Of a stretch of DNA of 36,531 nt, positions 23,481 to 33,252 are shown piece by piece (position 1 is the first letter of the stretch; each line of letters starts with the position of its first letter). Location of the stretch: contig NZ_CALEVF010000046.1 in the NCBI RefSeq assembly GCF_937920395.1, forward strand, positions 1 through 36,531, read 5' to 3'. A program made the position numbers and the translations under genes. The DNA is from an uncultured Clostridium sp. Lineage in GTDB: Bacteria; Bacillota; Clostridia; Clostridiales; Clostridiaceae. The notes under the pieces were generated by a model. That model ran no database searches and was not told the origin of the DNA. It worked only from the letters and a program-made list of their open reading frames with translations.

Positions 23481-24590
23481 CTAAAAAATACGCCTTTTCC
23501 AACCTAATAATTTGGCTATCCCCTCCACAAAAAAGTAATCACCATAAATCAATGAAACATTTATGCCAACATTACCTGGTTTATTGCTAGTAGCAGAAGT
23601 TAACATTCCTTCCTTTTCTGGATTATTAAAGTTTGAATAGTTTTCTGCAAGAGAAAATAATATCTTTTCTGCCCATTTCTTGTAAATCTGCCCTTCCGCT
23701 TGACTAAGACAAGCAGCGATTTCAAGAAATCCTGAAGCTGCACACGCAGCTGCAGAAGTATCTCTTGGTTCACCAATATTTGATGGTAATCTAAAATCCC
23801 AATATGCAATGTTATCTTCAGGCATACAAGAAATAAAATATTTTGCAACCTTAATTGATGCTTCTAAATACTTAATGTCACCTGTAGATTTATATGTGTT
23901 TGCCATACCATATATTGCCCATGCTTGTCCCCTGCTCCAGGATGAACCTGGTCCATATCCTTGACCTCCCTTTTCATCTACAACTTCACCAGTTTCAGGA
24001 TTGAAACATACAATATGTTTTACTGAACCGTCATCTCTTATAAATTCTCTAATTACTGTATCTGCATGCGCTACCCCTATATGTTTAAATCTTGGATCTC
24101 CTGACTCATTAGAAGCCCAGAACAGTAAAGATAAATTCATACACGTGTCAATAATTGACCAACCAATTTTTTCATCCTGATTCCAAGCACGAATAAAATT
24201 TCCCGCAATATTAAATCTTCCTGCTAGAAAATTTGCTGCAAAAATCCCACGTCGCCTTGCATCCTTATTACCAGTTATCTTATATTTAATAACTGCTGTT
24301 GGTAAAAATTGAAATCCTACATCATGATGAAACCTATTTTCCCGCAGGTACAAAGTTTCTATTTTTTCATCAAAGTTCCATGCAGAATTTTTATATTTAT
24401 CTTTTCCAGTTATTTCATACATAACCCAAAGTATTCCTGGCCAAAAGCCAGATGTCCACCAATCATAGCTATTATTATCATAAACACCATCTTTAGTCAT
24501 ATGACTGGCTTTAGCATTTAGCGAATGCATATTTGAATTAACTTTTTTTTCAATTGCCTCTAATATATCTTGTGTACTTAAACTTACCAT
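23481..24590 (-). CDS. Glycoside hydrolase family 88 unsaturated glucuronyl hydrolase
   Basis: A 369-residue GH88-type enzyme that hydrates and thereby releases the 4,5-unsaturated uronic acid from the non-reducing end of oligosaccharides left by polysaccharide lyases. The catalytic aspartates match Bacillus UGL closely: Asp90 (HHDVGFQ, cf. Asp88) and Asp148 (SIIDTCMN, cf. Asp149). YDWWTSGFWPG near 42-52 and SSWSRGQAWAIYG are family hallmarks. No signal peptide, so it acts in the cytoplasm on imported material. The start at 24590 follows GGGAGG; a longer frame to 24644 would overlap the GH3 gene. It lies 31 nt after GH3. It is more like the glycosaminoglycan-type UGL than the rhamnogalacturonyl GH105 type, but substrate preference is not certain. 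Confidence 0.9.
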   Translation of the reverse strand: MVSLSTQDILEAIEKKVNSNMHSLNAKASHMTKDGVYDNNSYDWWTSGFWPGILWVMYEITGKDKYKNSAWNFDEKIETLYLRENRFHHDVGFQFLPTAVIKYKITGNKDARRRGIFAANFLAGRFNIAGNFIRAWNQDEKIGWSIIDTCMNLSLLFWASNESGDPRFKHIGVAHADTVIREFIRDDGSVKHIVCFNPETGEVVDEKGGQGYGPGSSWSRGQAWAIYGMANTYKSTGDIKYLEASIKVAKYFISCMPEDNIAYWDFRLPSNIGEPRDTSAAACAASGFLEIAACLSQAEGQIYKKWAEKILFSLAENYSNFNNPEKEGMLTSATSNKPGNVGINVSLIYGDYFFVEGIAKLLGWKRRIF

Positions 24591-24621
24591 ATTCGTACCT
24601 CCCAAAACCATTCTTTTATAT

Positions 24622-26337
24622 TCATTCACTAAGTTTATACTCAATAGGCCATTCGCCTTCAGGAACTACTTCACCAAATATTACTCCTGCAACAACCTCT
24701 ATATTGTCTGGTGAGGTTGCAAAAGTTATAACTACTGAATCTGCTTCCTTTGGTATACTTAATACTTCATAAGGAGTATTGGTAACTAATACTACTTGTT
24801 TAGATTTATCACCTACGATCTCTTTTATAATATCATTATTGGCAAGTTTTCCTCGTATATAGAAATTAGTTACAATTATGATATTATAGTCTTTAATTCT
24901 TCTCCGAATGTTCTCTATATCCTGTTCATCAAAAGTATAATTTGTTTCTAAATATGATATGTTTTTCTTATACTTAGTACATTTTTTAAAAAGTATGCCC
25001 GGATACCAGCTAAAATTATTAGGTGTTTTATTTATTTGTTCTATAACCAATATTTTTTCATCTTTACGTATAGGCAACAATTTGTTTCTATCTCTTGCCA
25101 CAAGAACAGATTTTCTTCCAACTAATTTTGATAAAGCAACTATTCTCTTTTCATTAATTATATCCTCAGGCCTTTCACCTGTTATTGTTTCATAATTAAA
25201 TAACCCATACTCATATTTTACATTTAATACTCTATACACTTTTTTGTCTAATTCTTCTATACTGATTTTTCCATCTTTAATAAATTCTTTTATTTTATTA
25301 AAAGTTTCTTCAACAAGACTCCCCTCAGCTTTCATAAGTACAAGATCTGCTCCAGCTTCAAGTGATAATGCACAAGCATTTGCAACTCCATACTTTATAG
25401 CAATCGCTCCCATGGTCATACTGTCTGTAGCAATTACTCCATCAAATTTTAATTTCTCTCTTAGTAATCCAGTTATTATCTTCTTTGAAACTGTAGCAAT
25501 ATGCTCGCTATCAAATGCGGGAAATATACTATGTGCTATCATTATAGACGGCAATAAGCCTTTATTTATAAGTACTTTATAAGGTAATAATTCTCGTTTT
25601 AACATAGTCTCTCTATCCACATTTATAACCGGTACCTCAAAGTGTGCATCCACAGGTGAATCTCCTCTTCCTGGAAAATGTTTACCTGTTGCAATTAAAC
25701 CCCCTTCCTTAAAACCCAAACAAGATTGCTCTGAGTATTCCACTACTTCTTCCACTCTATCAGAATAAGCTCTTGTATAAACTTCAGGATTTCTAGGATC
25801 TACATTAATATCAATAACCGGAGAATGTATCCAATTAAAGCCCACTGCTTTACTTTGCTTAGAAACTGCTAAAGCAACTTCATAAGCAAGTTTGCTATCA
25901 CCTGTTGCTCTTATTCCCATCGGTTTTGTGAATATATTTACTCCACTAAAATTAAAATCTGAACTAGTTCCACCCTCTTGATCATATGAAAAATGAAGTG
26001 GTATTCCGTGAGGCCTATTCATAGCTAATTTCTGAAATTCGCAAAGTAGCTTTTTATATTCAGACGCATTTGTAGTTGGAGGCTCTATACCATTTTTAAA
26101 ACCTTTTTCATCTACAACATTAACAACAGTTTCTCCAGATTTAGGATTTACATAACTTCCAAAAATTCTTGAAGTTGGAGAAAGCCTTAACCCACCACAA
26201 TGATATTTAGTTATAAACTCGTATATATGTGGCATTGCTATAGTTCCACTAAAACCTAATGTTAATAATGCTCCGACCTTTTCATCCAATGTCATCTTAG
26301 AAACTAGATTTTTCACATATTTATTCTCACTCTTCAT
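24622..26337 (-). CDS. Glycoside hydrolase family 3, NagZ-like beta-N-acetylhexosaminidase
   Basis: A 571-residue GH3 enzyme. The N-terminal barrel carries FSYDQEGG (117-123), KHFPGRGDSPVDAH (219-232) with the NagZ-type Asp-His acid/base pair (His232), and the nucleophile Asp305 in VIATDSMTMGA. These are signatures of the beta-N-acetylhexosaminidase branch rather than beta-glucosidases. A C-terminal alpha/beta domain of about 180 residues (LLPIRKDEKILVIEQ, QVVLVTNTPYEVLS) follows, as in two-domain Firmicutes NagZ. No signal peptide: intracellular. Encoded between the permease genes and GH88 in one operon, it probably removes N-acetylhexosamine from the disaccharides that GH88 also attacks. 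Cell-wall recycling is an alternative, less favoured by context. Confidence 0.87.
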   Translation of the reverse strand: MKSENKYVKNLVSKMTLDEKVGALLTLGFSGTIAMPHIYEFITKYHCGGLRLSPTSRIFGSYVNPKSGETVVNVVDEKGFKNGIEPPTTNASEYKKLLCEFQKLAMNRPHGIPLHFSYDQEGGTSSDFNFSGVNIFTKPMGIRATGDSKLAYEVALAVSKQSKAVGFNWIHSPVIDINVDPRNPEVYTRAYSDRVEEVVEYSEQSCLGFKEGGLIATGKHFPGRGDSPVDAHFEVPVINVDRETMLKRELLPYKVLINKGLLPSIMIAHSIFPAFDSEHIATVSKKIITGLLREKLKFDGVIATDSMTMGAIAIKYGVANACALSLEAGADLVLMKAEGSLVEETFNKIKEFIKDGKISIEELDKKVYRVLNVKYEYGLFNYETITGERPEDIINEKRIVALSKLVGRKSVLVARDRNKLLPIRKDEKILVIEQINKTPNNFSWYPGILFKKCTKYKKNISYLETNYTFDEQDIENIRRRIKDYNIIIVTNFYIRGKLANNDIIKEIVGDKSKQVVLVTNTPYEVLSIPKEADSVVITFATSPDNIEVVAGVIFGEVVPEGEWPIEYKLSE

Positions 26338-26393
26338 AATTTCCTCCTATATAAGTTCTTACAAGGGTACCCTTAAACCCTAGTATATAAAAA

Positions 26394-27263
26394 TCATCCT
26401 TTAACCCCTCCAACAGTCAAACCAGAAATAAATTGCTTACTGGCAAATACATATACTATAAGCATTGGTACCAATGCTATAGAAGCTCCAGCTACCATTA
26501 TGTTCCATTGAATTGCCGCACCATCAGCATATTTTAGGTTTACAACTCCTACTGTCAAGGTCATAAGATCTTTGTTCATTATTGAAAATATAGATGGCAA
26601 TACATATGAATTCCAAGCGTCTCTAAACGCAAACAATCCAACAACCCCTAGTATAGGCCTGATTAAAGGAATTATTATTTGCCAATAAATTCTAAACGTA
26701 CTGCAACCATCTATTTTTGCAGCTTCGTCAAGTTCCTTTGGAATTCCTCTTACGAATCTTTCAACTATAAATATATTCATACCCTGAGCTCCTATTTGGA
26801 TTAGAATTATTGCCCATAGACTTTTATTTAATCCAATACCTACCATCATAATATATAATGGTTTATATACAATTGCTCCTAAAGTTATAAACATTGTAGA
26901 TAAAAGAACTGCTTTAAAAATTTTTTTACCAAAGAATTTCTTCCTTGCAAGTATATATCCCGCCATTGAGGAAATTAATAAAGCACCCAATGTAACAAAG
27001 AAGCAAAAATAAAGACTGTTCCAAGTATATATTGCAAAATTAGCTTTTTTCCATGCATCAATATAATTTGTAAGCCTCCATACCTTTGGTATGATATTAC
27101 CACCTATCATTAGTTCCATATTACTTTTAAATGACCCTAAAATAATATAAACAACAGGAAACAATGTAAATATAATCATAGAAATTATAAAAATCCATTT
27201 TAATATATTAAGTAATATCATCGTAAGAGATTTTACATTTTTATAATTTGAATTAATTTCCAT
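26394..27263 (-). CDS. ABC sugar transporter permease (MalG/CUT1 type)
   Basis: A 289-residue inner-membrane subunit with six expected helices and the EAA loop ELDEAAKIDGCSTFRIYWQIIIPL near residue 185-210, which docks the ATPase. The C-terminal FISGLTVGGVKG ending is typical of CUT1 MalG-type permeases. The ATG at 27263 follows AAAGGTGG; the ATG at 27281 is possible with a GAGGTG further away. It follows the partner permease by about 36 nt and precedes GH3 by 56 nt. No ATPase gene is in the locus, so a shared MsmK/MalK-type ATPase elsewhere is expected. Confidence 0.9.
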   Translation of the reverse strand: MEINSNYKNVKSLTMILLNILKWIFIISMIIFTLFPVVYIILGSFKSNMELMIGGNIIPKVWRLTNYIDAWKKANFAIYTWNSLYFCFFVTLGALLISSMAGYILARKKFFGKKIFKAVLLSTMFITLGAIVYKPLYIMMVGIGLNKSLWAIILIQIGAQGMNIFIVERFVRGIPKELDEAAKIDGCSTFRIYWQIIIPLIRPILGVVGLFAFRDAWNSYVLPSIFSIMNKDLMTLTVGVVNLKYADGAAIQWNIMVAGASIALVPMLIVYVFASKQFISGLTVGGVKG

Positions 27264-27299
27264 ATTAATTCCACCTTTCATTTAGCATTTCACCTCATT

Positions 27300-28253
27300 T
27301 TATTGTATGTCCTCACTTGATTTTCTAGAGTAATAGAGATACGCGCACGTTATTAAACCAACAATAATAGCTGATACAAATGCTGCTGTAGCACCATAAC
27401 CATAATTAGTTCTAAAATCAGAACCATCAGACATAGGAAAAAATAGCTTATATACATAAAGAAACATAACATCTGTGGATCCATTTGGCCCTCCGCCAGT
27501 AAGAACCATAATACTTTCATATCCCTTAAGTGATACAGTTATCGCCATCATAATTATAATCTGCATAACCGGTCCAAGCATAGGAATGGTTATATACCAG
27601 GTTGTTTGCAACTTATTTGCACCATCAATCTCAGCACTTTCATATATTTCTTGCGGTATTGATTGAAGACCCGCAATAAAATAAATCATATAATTACCTA
27701 TCGCTCCCCATACTGCTACTAAAATTACTGACAGCATAGCATACTTTTCACCTAGCCAATTAATAGGCTGGCTAACTATATGGAAGCTTATTAATATCTG
27801 GTTAAGTACACCGTTGTATGGATTCAATATGTAATAAAACATCATAGCCATAACAGCGGTACTGATAATTGTAGGCATAAAAATCATAGCTCTAACTACA
27901 TCTTTTCCTTTTAATTTTTCATTTATAAGTAATGCAAGTAAAAAAGATATTGGAATAGTCAAAAGGATTTTCCCACCACCATAAATAAATGTATTCAAAA
28001 CTGTTTTCCAGAAATAAGTATCTCTTGTGAAAATTCTAACAAAATTCCCCATACCTATAAACTTAGCTGGTGTAGACTCGTCAAATTCACAAAACATATA
28101 CCTAAGAACCCATACTAATGGATATATAGAAAATACCAAAAGAAAAATAAAACTAGGTAGAATCATTCCATATGTCTGCAGTCTTTCTTTTAAATTTTCT
28201 TTCTTAGTGAAATTTAAAGACTTATTAGTATTATTTTTTCTTGTAACCTGCAT
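27300..28253 (-). CDS. ABC sugar transporter permease (MalF/CUT1 type)
   Basis: A 317-residue membrane subunit with a hydrophilic N-terminus, six predicted helices (first at MILPSFIFLLVFSIYPLVWV), and the EAA loop EIYESAEIDGANKLQTTWYI near residue 215. It pairs with the following MalG-type permease to form the channel of an oligosaccharide importer. GGGGGAAGAGG precedes the ATG. A stem-loop separates it from the binding-protein gene upstream. Confidence 0.9.
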   Translation of the reverse strand: MQVTRKNNTNKSLNFTKKENLKERLQTYGMILPSFIFLLVFSIYPLVWVLRYMFCEFDESTPAKFIGMGNFVRIFTRDTYFWKTVLNTFIYGGGKILLTIPISFLLALLINEKLKGKDVVRAMIFMPTIISTAVMAMMFYYILNPYNGVLNQILISFHIVSQPINWLGEKYAMLSVILVAVWGAIGNYMIYFIAGLQSIPQEIYESAEIDGANKLQTTWYITIPMLGPVMQIIIMMAITVSLKGYESIMVLTGGGPNGSTDVMFLYVYKLFFPMSDGSDFRTNYGYGATAAFVSAIIVGLITCAYLYYSRKSSEDIQ

Positions 28254-28277
28254 GCCTCTTCCCCCTTTTTTAAAATT

Positions 28278-28313
28278 GTGCCTGGACTCTTATGTCTTTC
28301 CAGAGCCTGGCAC
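28278..28313 (-). terminator. Stem-loop between binding-protein and permease genes
   Basis: GTGCCTGGACTCT and AGAGCCTGGCAC pair with one bulge and one mismatch; a short TTTT follows on the minus strand. GC-rich for this genome. Likely a partial terminator or mRNA-stability element raising binding-protein levels above permease levels, a common ABC operon arrangement. Confidence 0.55.
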
Positions 28314-28333
28314 ATTTAATTTGTATTTAATAT

Positions 28334-29719
28334 TTATTTACCAATTAGGGATGATGGATTAAAATTAGCTTTCTTGTAATCTTTTACTTTTCCTGATTTA
28401 ATAGCTTGGTCTAGAGCATCGTTGTATTTTTTATTAAGAGGTCCTATTTCTTTATCAAAGGTTGTTCCTCCAGTAATAACATTTGCAAATATATCATTAA
28501 AAGGACTTCCTTCAATTTTAAGAGCTCTTACATTAGGTATTGGTGGATAAATAGCATCCTCTTTTGTAGGTAAGAAATCACTCATAGCCTTAATAGTTGA
28601 TTTTTTTGACTTAGCCAATACTGATGGAACCATAACTACGCCTAAGCCCTTTTCATTGTAGCCCGTTTGTACTGCATCTGAGTAGAAAAATTTTATTGCA
28701 TCCCAAACTTGATCTTTATGTGCTGACTTACTGCTCATAAACAACCATCTTAGTCCGCTTATATAAGCTGGTGCTTTTACATTTCCATCAATTGTAGGAA
28801 CTGGAGCTGCTGCATAGTCAACTGTGGATTTAGGAGATAACGCATCATACCAAGATGGTTCCCATGCTCCTGACAAATACATTCCTATTTTTCCTTGTGC
28901 AAATTGTGTTCTCATTGGATCTACATCAAGCGATTCGAAACCTGGGAACATAGAACCATCTTTAGCCATAGTAGCAAATGCTTGTACTATAGGTTTATAT
29001 GGAGAAAAATTGAATAACCCAGTTTTATAATCATAATTTCTGAACCCACTCATCTGACCAATTATATTAATTGATCTCTCAATAGATGTTTGAGTATTCT
29101 TCATATTAATTGCAAACCCATATGCTTTGTCTGCTTTTCCTACTTCTGTTATCTTCTTAGCATCTACAACCATTTCATTTACTGTTTTTGGAGGCGCAGC
29201 AATACCGGCTTTCTTAAATAAATCCTTATTATACATAAGTCTATAAGTTATGCCTGTATTAATTAGGCTGTAAATCTTTCCATCTACACCATTATCTCCT
29301 TCACTATATAACTTTGTTCCATAACGCGCCTTCATCGCCGGAGTTAAATATTTGTCTAATGGTTCAATTTGACCCTTTGGAACATAATAACTTGCTATAT
29401 CTTGGCCTGTGAATATATCAGGTGCCTGGTTTGATTGAAAAGCTAAATCCAGTGCTTGCCTAAAATTATTGGAACTTTGAACAACATAATCAATTGTAAC
29501 TCCTACCTTGTTTTCTTTATTGTACTTTGCTACCATAGCTTTCATATAGACAGAATCAGAATTTTGAAATGTCCACCATGTTAGTTTTACCGGTGTTACT
29601 GTAGCCTGGCCACTTTTTTTCACTGCTTGACCATTTGATGATCCACAACCTACAAGTAAAGTTGCTGTTATACTAAAAGCTATTGCTTGTGTTAGAAATC
29701 GTATACATTTACCCTTCAT
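28334..29719 (-). CDS. Extracellular sugar-binding lipoprotein (ABC transporter)
   Basis: A 461-residue solute-binding protein of the family 1 (MalE-like) type. The signal peptide ends in a lipobox LLVGC with the lipidated Cys25, anchoring it outside the membrane. KLTWWTFQNSDSVYMKAMVAKYN near the mature start and GKIGMYLSGAWEPSW in the second half are typical of oligosaccharide binders. The start at 29719 follows GGGGGG. It is the first transport gene, downstream of the terminator of the response-regulator gene, so it has its own promoter, probably activated by that regulator. The ligand is inferred from the GH88/GH3 genes: a small uronic-acid/hexosamine oligosaccharide. Confidence 0.9.
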   Translation of the reverse strand: MKGKCIRFLTQAIAFSITATLLVGCGSSNGQAVKKSGQATVTPVKLTWWTFQNSDSVYMKAMVAKYNKENKVGVTIDYVVQSSNNFRQALDLAFQSNQAPDIFTGQDIASYYVPKGQIEPLDKYLTPAMKARYGTKLYSEGDNGVDGKIYSLINTGITYRLMYNKDLFKKAGIAAPPKTVNEMVVDAKKITEVGKADKAYGFAINMKNTQTSIERSINIIGQMSGFRNYDYKTGLFNFSPYKPIVQAFATMAKDGSMFPGFESLDVDPMRTQFAQGKIGMYLSGAWEPSWYDALSPKSTVDYAAAPVPTIDGNVKAPAYISGLRWLFMSSKSAHKDQVWDAIKFFYSDAVQTGYNEKGLGVVMVPSVLAKSKKSTIKAMSDFLPTKEDAIYPPIPNVRALKIEGSPFNDIFANVITGGTTFDKEIGPLNKKYNDALDQAIKSGKVKDYKKANFNPSSLIGK

Positions 29720-29808
29720 CTTAAAACCCCCCATTAATTATTTTCGATAACCCCAGTTTAATATATATAGTAAAATCAGACAATGCGAATATCTTCAAAA
29801 AAGGGAGA

Positions 29809-29846
29809 AAAACTTTAAAAGGTTATATACCCGCTTTTAAAGTTTT
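29809..29846 (-). terminator. Terminator of the two-component operon
   Basis: Perfect 13-bp arms AAAACTTTAAAAG (29809-29821) and CTTTTAAAGTTTT (29834-29846) overlap the stop codon of the response-regulator gene; TTTCTCCCTTTTTT follows on the minus strand. Confidence 0.65.
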
Positions 29847-31441
29847 CTATATTTCTCAACATATTTCTTAGGTGTTAGTCCAGTACATTTCTTAAATATT
29901 TCACTAAAATACCTTCTATCTTTATAACCAACCTTTTCTGCTATCTCATAAACCTTGTTTCTCCCTGAAAGTAGGAGAAATTTCGCCTCCTCAATCCTTA
30001 ACCGTGTTACCCTCTCAACAAAGTTTTCATTGTAATGTTCTTTTATTAGTGTTGATATATAGCTAGGGCTTATAAATATATGCTTCGATATATTATTTAA
30101 AGATATATCCATCATATAGTTTTCATTAATATAATCATTAATTAAATCTATATTTCTCTTCTCATTTTCTTTTTTTGAATTGAAAATGTAACTCGTTATT
30201 TCAATGATTGCTTTCTTTAATTTATCTTTAACTTCCCTTAATGTCTCAAGGTTATTTAATTTATTTACGTACTCCAACTCATCTCCTAAAATCTCTTTTA
30301 TGCTTATTTCTTCTACCATAAGCTCTTTTGAAATTGAAAATATAAATTCACTTAGATAACTTTTTATTAGCTTTGGTAAATTGGGGTTTTTGTTACGTAT
30401 CTCCTCAATAAAAGACTCAAAAATCTCCTCAACTCGCTCTACTGCTCCTATTTTCATGTACCTTATAAGATTCTCTAAGATTTTATGGGGGTATCTAAAC
30501 GTTATATCACCAGTTACATCTATATCATTAATACTAATAATGCTATTTTTACCAATAGTAAATTTGTTTTCTACCGACTGCACAGCTTCCTTATAAGAAA
30601 CCGAAATATCCTGAGGCCTCTCATACTGCCTCCCAATTCCAATAGAAACTGACAAATGCAGATATTGGTTTATTCTTTGCTTACACTTTTCAGCAATAGA
30701 AAAAATATTATTGTCCTTGTCATTCATTATAATAGCTATTGTGGACTTATTACTTTCAAATACAACATTCTTACAGAACCATCCAGTAGTTTCCTCTAGT
30801 ATGTTTACAATACCGAACATTACCAAATCATAGTCTCCACCGTACTCTAAAGAATAAACCTTTTCATAATCATCAAGTGAAACAACCATCACTGTGAAAT
30901 TTTCAACATCAAGGTCGACATCCAAGTAACTCAGTTTTTCCTTCATACCGATAATCTCATTTTCCACATCAGATACTAAATAAGTAAAGTACTTATCTTT
31001 AACCAAATGCAGATTTTCTTTAACTCTTTTACTTAGTTCTATATTTTCACTAAACCTCATTTCTCCAATTAATATCTCTTCTTTTGCTCTTAATACCGCT
31101 TCTGTTATGGTTTCAATGGTAGCAGGCTTTAACAAATATTCTTTCGCTCCCAGCCTCATAGCCTGTTGGGCGTACATAAATTCACCATATCCACTTAGCA
31201 ATATTATTTTGACTGTCTCATCAAACTCTATAGCCTTTTGGGTCAATTGCAATCCATCCATAACTGGCATTTTTATATCTGTTATAATAATTTTTGGTTT
31301 AAACTTTTTCACTAATTTTAATGCTTCTAATCCATTTGATGCAGTACCTATAATCTCAACACCAATTTCTCTCCAGTTACCTAATTTTTCGATGCCTCTT
31401 ACTATATCTTCCTTATCATCTACTACTATCATTCCATACAT
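29837..31441 (-). CDS. AraC-type response regulator (YesN-like)
   Basis: A 534-residue response regulator. The receiver domain (1-120) has the acidic pair Asp8/Asp9, phosphoacceptor Asp55 (IITDIKMP), Ser83 (LLSGYG) and Lys105 (LLKPA). A long middle region of about 300 residues follows. The C-terminal AraC DNA-binding domain has two helix-turn-helix units (MDISLNNISKHIFISPSYIS and NKVYEIAEKVGYKDRRYFSE), ending with TGLTPKKYVEKYR. It is encoded 2 nt after its kinase with GGAGG in the kinase end. Such pairs usually activate adjacent carbohydrate ABC operons, here the binding-protein/permease/GH3/GH88 genes. Confidence 0.92.
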   Translation of the reverse strand: MYGMIVVDDKEDIVRGIEKLGNWREIGVEIIGTASNGLEALKLVKKFKPKIIITDIKMPVMDGLQLTQKAIEFDETVKIILLSGYGEFMYAQQAMRLGAKEYLLKPATIETITEAVLRAKEEILIGEMRFSENIELSKRVKENLHLVKDKYFTYLVSDVENEIIGMKEKLSYLDVDLDVENFTVMVVSLDDYEKVYSLEYGGDYDLVMFGIVNILEETTGWFCKNVVFESNKSTIAIIMNDKDNNIFSIAEKCKQRINQYLHLSVSIGIGRQYERPQDISVSYKEAVQSVENKFTIGKNSIISINDIDVTGDITFRYPHKILENLIRYMKIGAVERVEEIFESFIEEIRNKNPNLPKLIKSYLSEFIFSISKELMVEEISIKEILGDELEYVNKLNNLETLREVKDKLKKAIIEITSYIFNSKKENEKRNIDLINDYINENYMMDISLNNISKHIFISPSYISTLIKEHYNENFVERVTRLRIEEAKFLLLSGRNKVYEIAEKVGYKDRRYFSEIFKKCTGLTPKKYVEKYRKL

Positions 31442-31443
31442 AA

Positions 31444-33240
31444 CTATATTTCCTCCGCAGGTATTATTATTTCAACAGAAGTTTCTTTAAAAGGCTCACT
31501 TCTAAGATTAATGCTACATTCTTTTCCATAGTTTAACTTTAATCTCTGATATACATTTTTTAACGCATATCCCTCTGATTCAGTTACATTTTCTTGTAGA
31601 GATTTCCTAATAACATCAATATTCATTCCTCGACCATTATCCTTAACCACTAAGATAATATTATTTTCCTTCACATTCACATCTATAATTATATTTCCCT
31701 TATAGTCGATACCATTAAATCCATGAAGCAACGAATTTTCCACAAATGGCTGAAGGATAGTCTTTACGATATAGTATCTGGATATGTCCCCGTCTATATT
31801 AATTACATAATCAAATTTCCCCTTATACATGTTACTTTCTAAATATAAATAATTTCTTACATGTTCAATCTCGCTTTCAACTTGAATTTTATCCTGTCCC
31901 TTACTTAACCCAATTCTTAAGAGTTTAGACAATGAAATTATCATTTCACTTACCTCTTCATTTTCCCCTAACTTTGACTTCCAATATATTGAATCTAAAG
32001 TATTATAAAGAAAATGAGGATTTATTTGTGCTTGGAGGGCTTTTATTTCTGCTTTAGACTTTTGTTTTTGCTCTTCTTTAGTCTTTTCACGTTCAAGTCC
32101 AAGATCTTTTATTAGAGATTGTATCTCGTCTAACATTCCATTAAAACTTTCTCCAAGTTGTCCTATTTCATCTGAATAGATATTTTTAAATCTGGAATCT
32201 AATTCCCCACTCTGAACTTTTAAAATAGTATTCCTTAATCTATAAATGGGTTTTGTTATAGTTGATGCTACAAGTATTGACATCATTCCTGCAAAACTTA
32301 TAGTAAATAACCCAATTAATAAAACTGTTATCTGCAAACTATTCACATCTTTAAGTAGTTCTGATTCTGGTTGAATCATTATGGTTTTCCATCCATTTAT
32401 TGCTACAATAGCATAGTTTACATAAAGCTTTTGATTATTATATTTATACTTAAAATACCCGCTACTATTATTTAGTTTGTACAGAAAATTTTTATCTTTT
32501 AATAATGGTGCATAGTCCTTATCATCAACACACGTGACAACGCTTTCATCAGTATTAAGTAAAAATATACTTCCCTTATTATTTGAACTAATCTCTTCTA
32601 AGCTTGCTTTAAACGCATTTTCTTTTAAATTAAGTACCAGTACTGCCCTATCATACACTCCATCTATTGTTGTACTTAATACAACAGGAATTACGTCGGA
32701 TTTGTTATCAAATATTACATCCTGACAACCAGATTGCCAGGAAATAACGTGATTTATTTGATAACCTTTATAGAGATTAGATTTAGTAAAATCAAATCCT
32801 GTTCTTACTGTGTTATTATTCTCATGAAATACTCCATTGGTAGTAAATAGAAAAATAGAATCCACAAATGTATCCTTTAACCTAGTTTGCTGAAATAGAC
32901 TTTGCATGGTGGTTGATTCTATTGCATAGTTGTACTGTGGATTCCATAATATATTATTTAATGACAACTTAAAAGTTTGGTCTTGAAAAATACCTTGAGT
33001 TAAGTTAATTATTTTAGTAAGTTTTTCATCATAATACTTTACTAGCTGTACAGTTATCTCATGTGTTTCATTATAGCTTTTTTGTGACACTATATTCTTA
33101 GATTGTATGTACAGAAATATTAATGTGCTTGCTGTTGACACTGAAATCAATACTGTTGTAGCTAGAGCTATTTTATTCTTTAGTTTTAAATTTTTAAAAC
33201 GTACAATACTCCTTTGTAAAAAAATTGATACAGTAGTCAT
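31444..33240 (-). CDS. Sensor histidine kinase (LytS/YesM type)
   Basis: A 598-residue membrane sensor: first helix at about 24-45, an extracytoplasmic sensor domain of about 255 residues (Cache-like by size and placement), second helix at about 304-326, then a HAMP linker (STITKPIYRLRNTI), and the His_kinase domain with QAQINPHFLYNTLDS, His409 the expected phosphorylation site. The ATPase domain has the N-box QPFVENSLLHG and the G-box DNGRGMN. The start at 33240 follows GAGGTG; the in-frame GTG at 33252 lies inside that site. It forms an operon with the response regulator and probably senses the sugar outside the cell. Confidence 0.92.
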   Translation of the reverse strand: MTTVSIFLQRSIVRFKNLKLKNKIALATTVLISVSTASTLIFLYIQSKNIVSQKSYNETHEITVQLVKYYDEKLTKIINLTQGIFQDQTFKLSLNNILWNPQYNYAIESTTMQSLFQQTRLKDTFVDSIFLFTTNGVFHENNNTVRTGFDFTKSNLYKGYQINHVISWQSGCQDVIFDNKSDVIPVVLSTTIDGVYDRAVLVLNLKENAFKASLEEISSNNKGSIFLLNTDESVVTCVDDKDYAPLLKDKNFLYKLNNSSGYFKYKYNNQKLYVNYAIVAINGWKTIMIQPESELLKDVNSLQITVLLIGLFTISFAGMMSILVASTITKPIYRLRNTILKVQSGELDSRFKNIYSDEIGQLGESFNGMLDEIQSLIKDLGLEREKTKEEQKQKSKAEIKALQAQINPHFLYNTLDSIYWKSKLGENEEVSEMIISLSKLLRIGLSKGQDKIQVESEIEHVRNYLYLESNMYKGKFDYVINIDGDISRYYIVKTILQPFVENSLLHGFNGIDYKGNIIIDVNVKENNIILVVKDNGRGMNIDVIRKSLQENVTESEGYALKNVYQRLKLNYGKECSINLRSEPFKETSVEIIIPAEEI

Positions 33241-33252
33241 TTCACACCTCAC

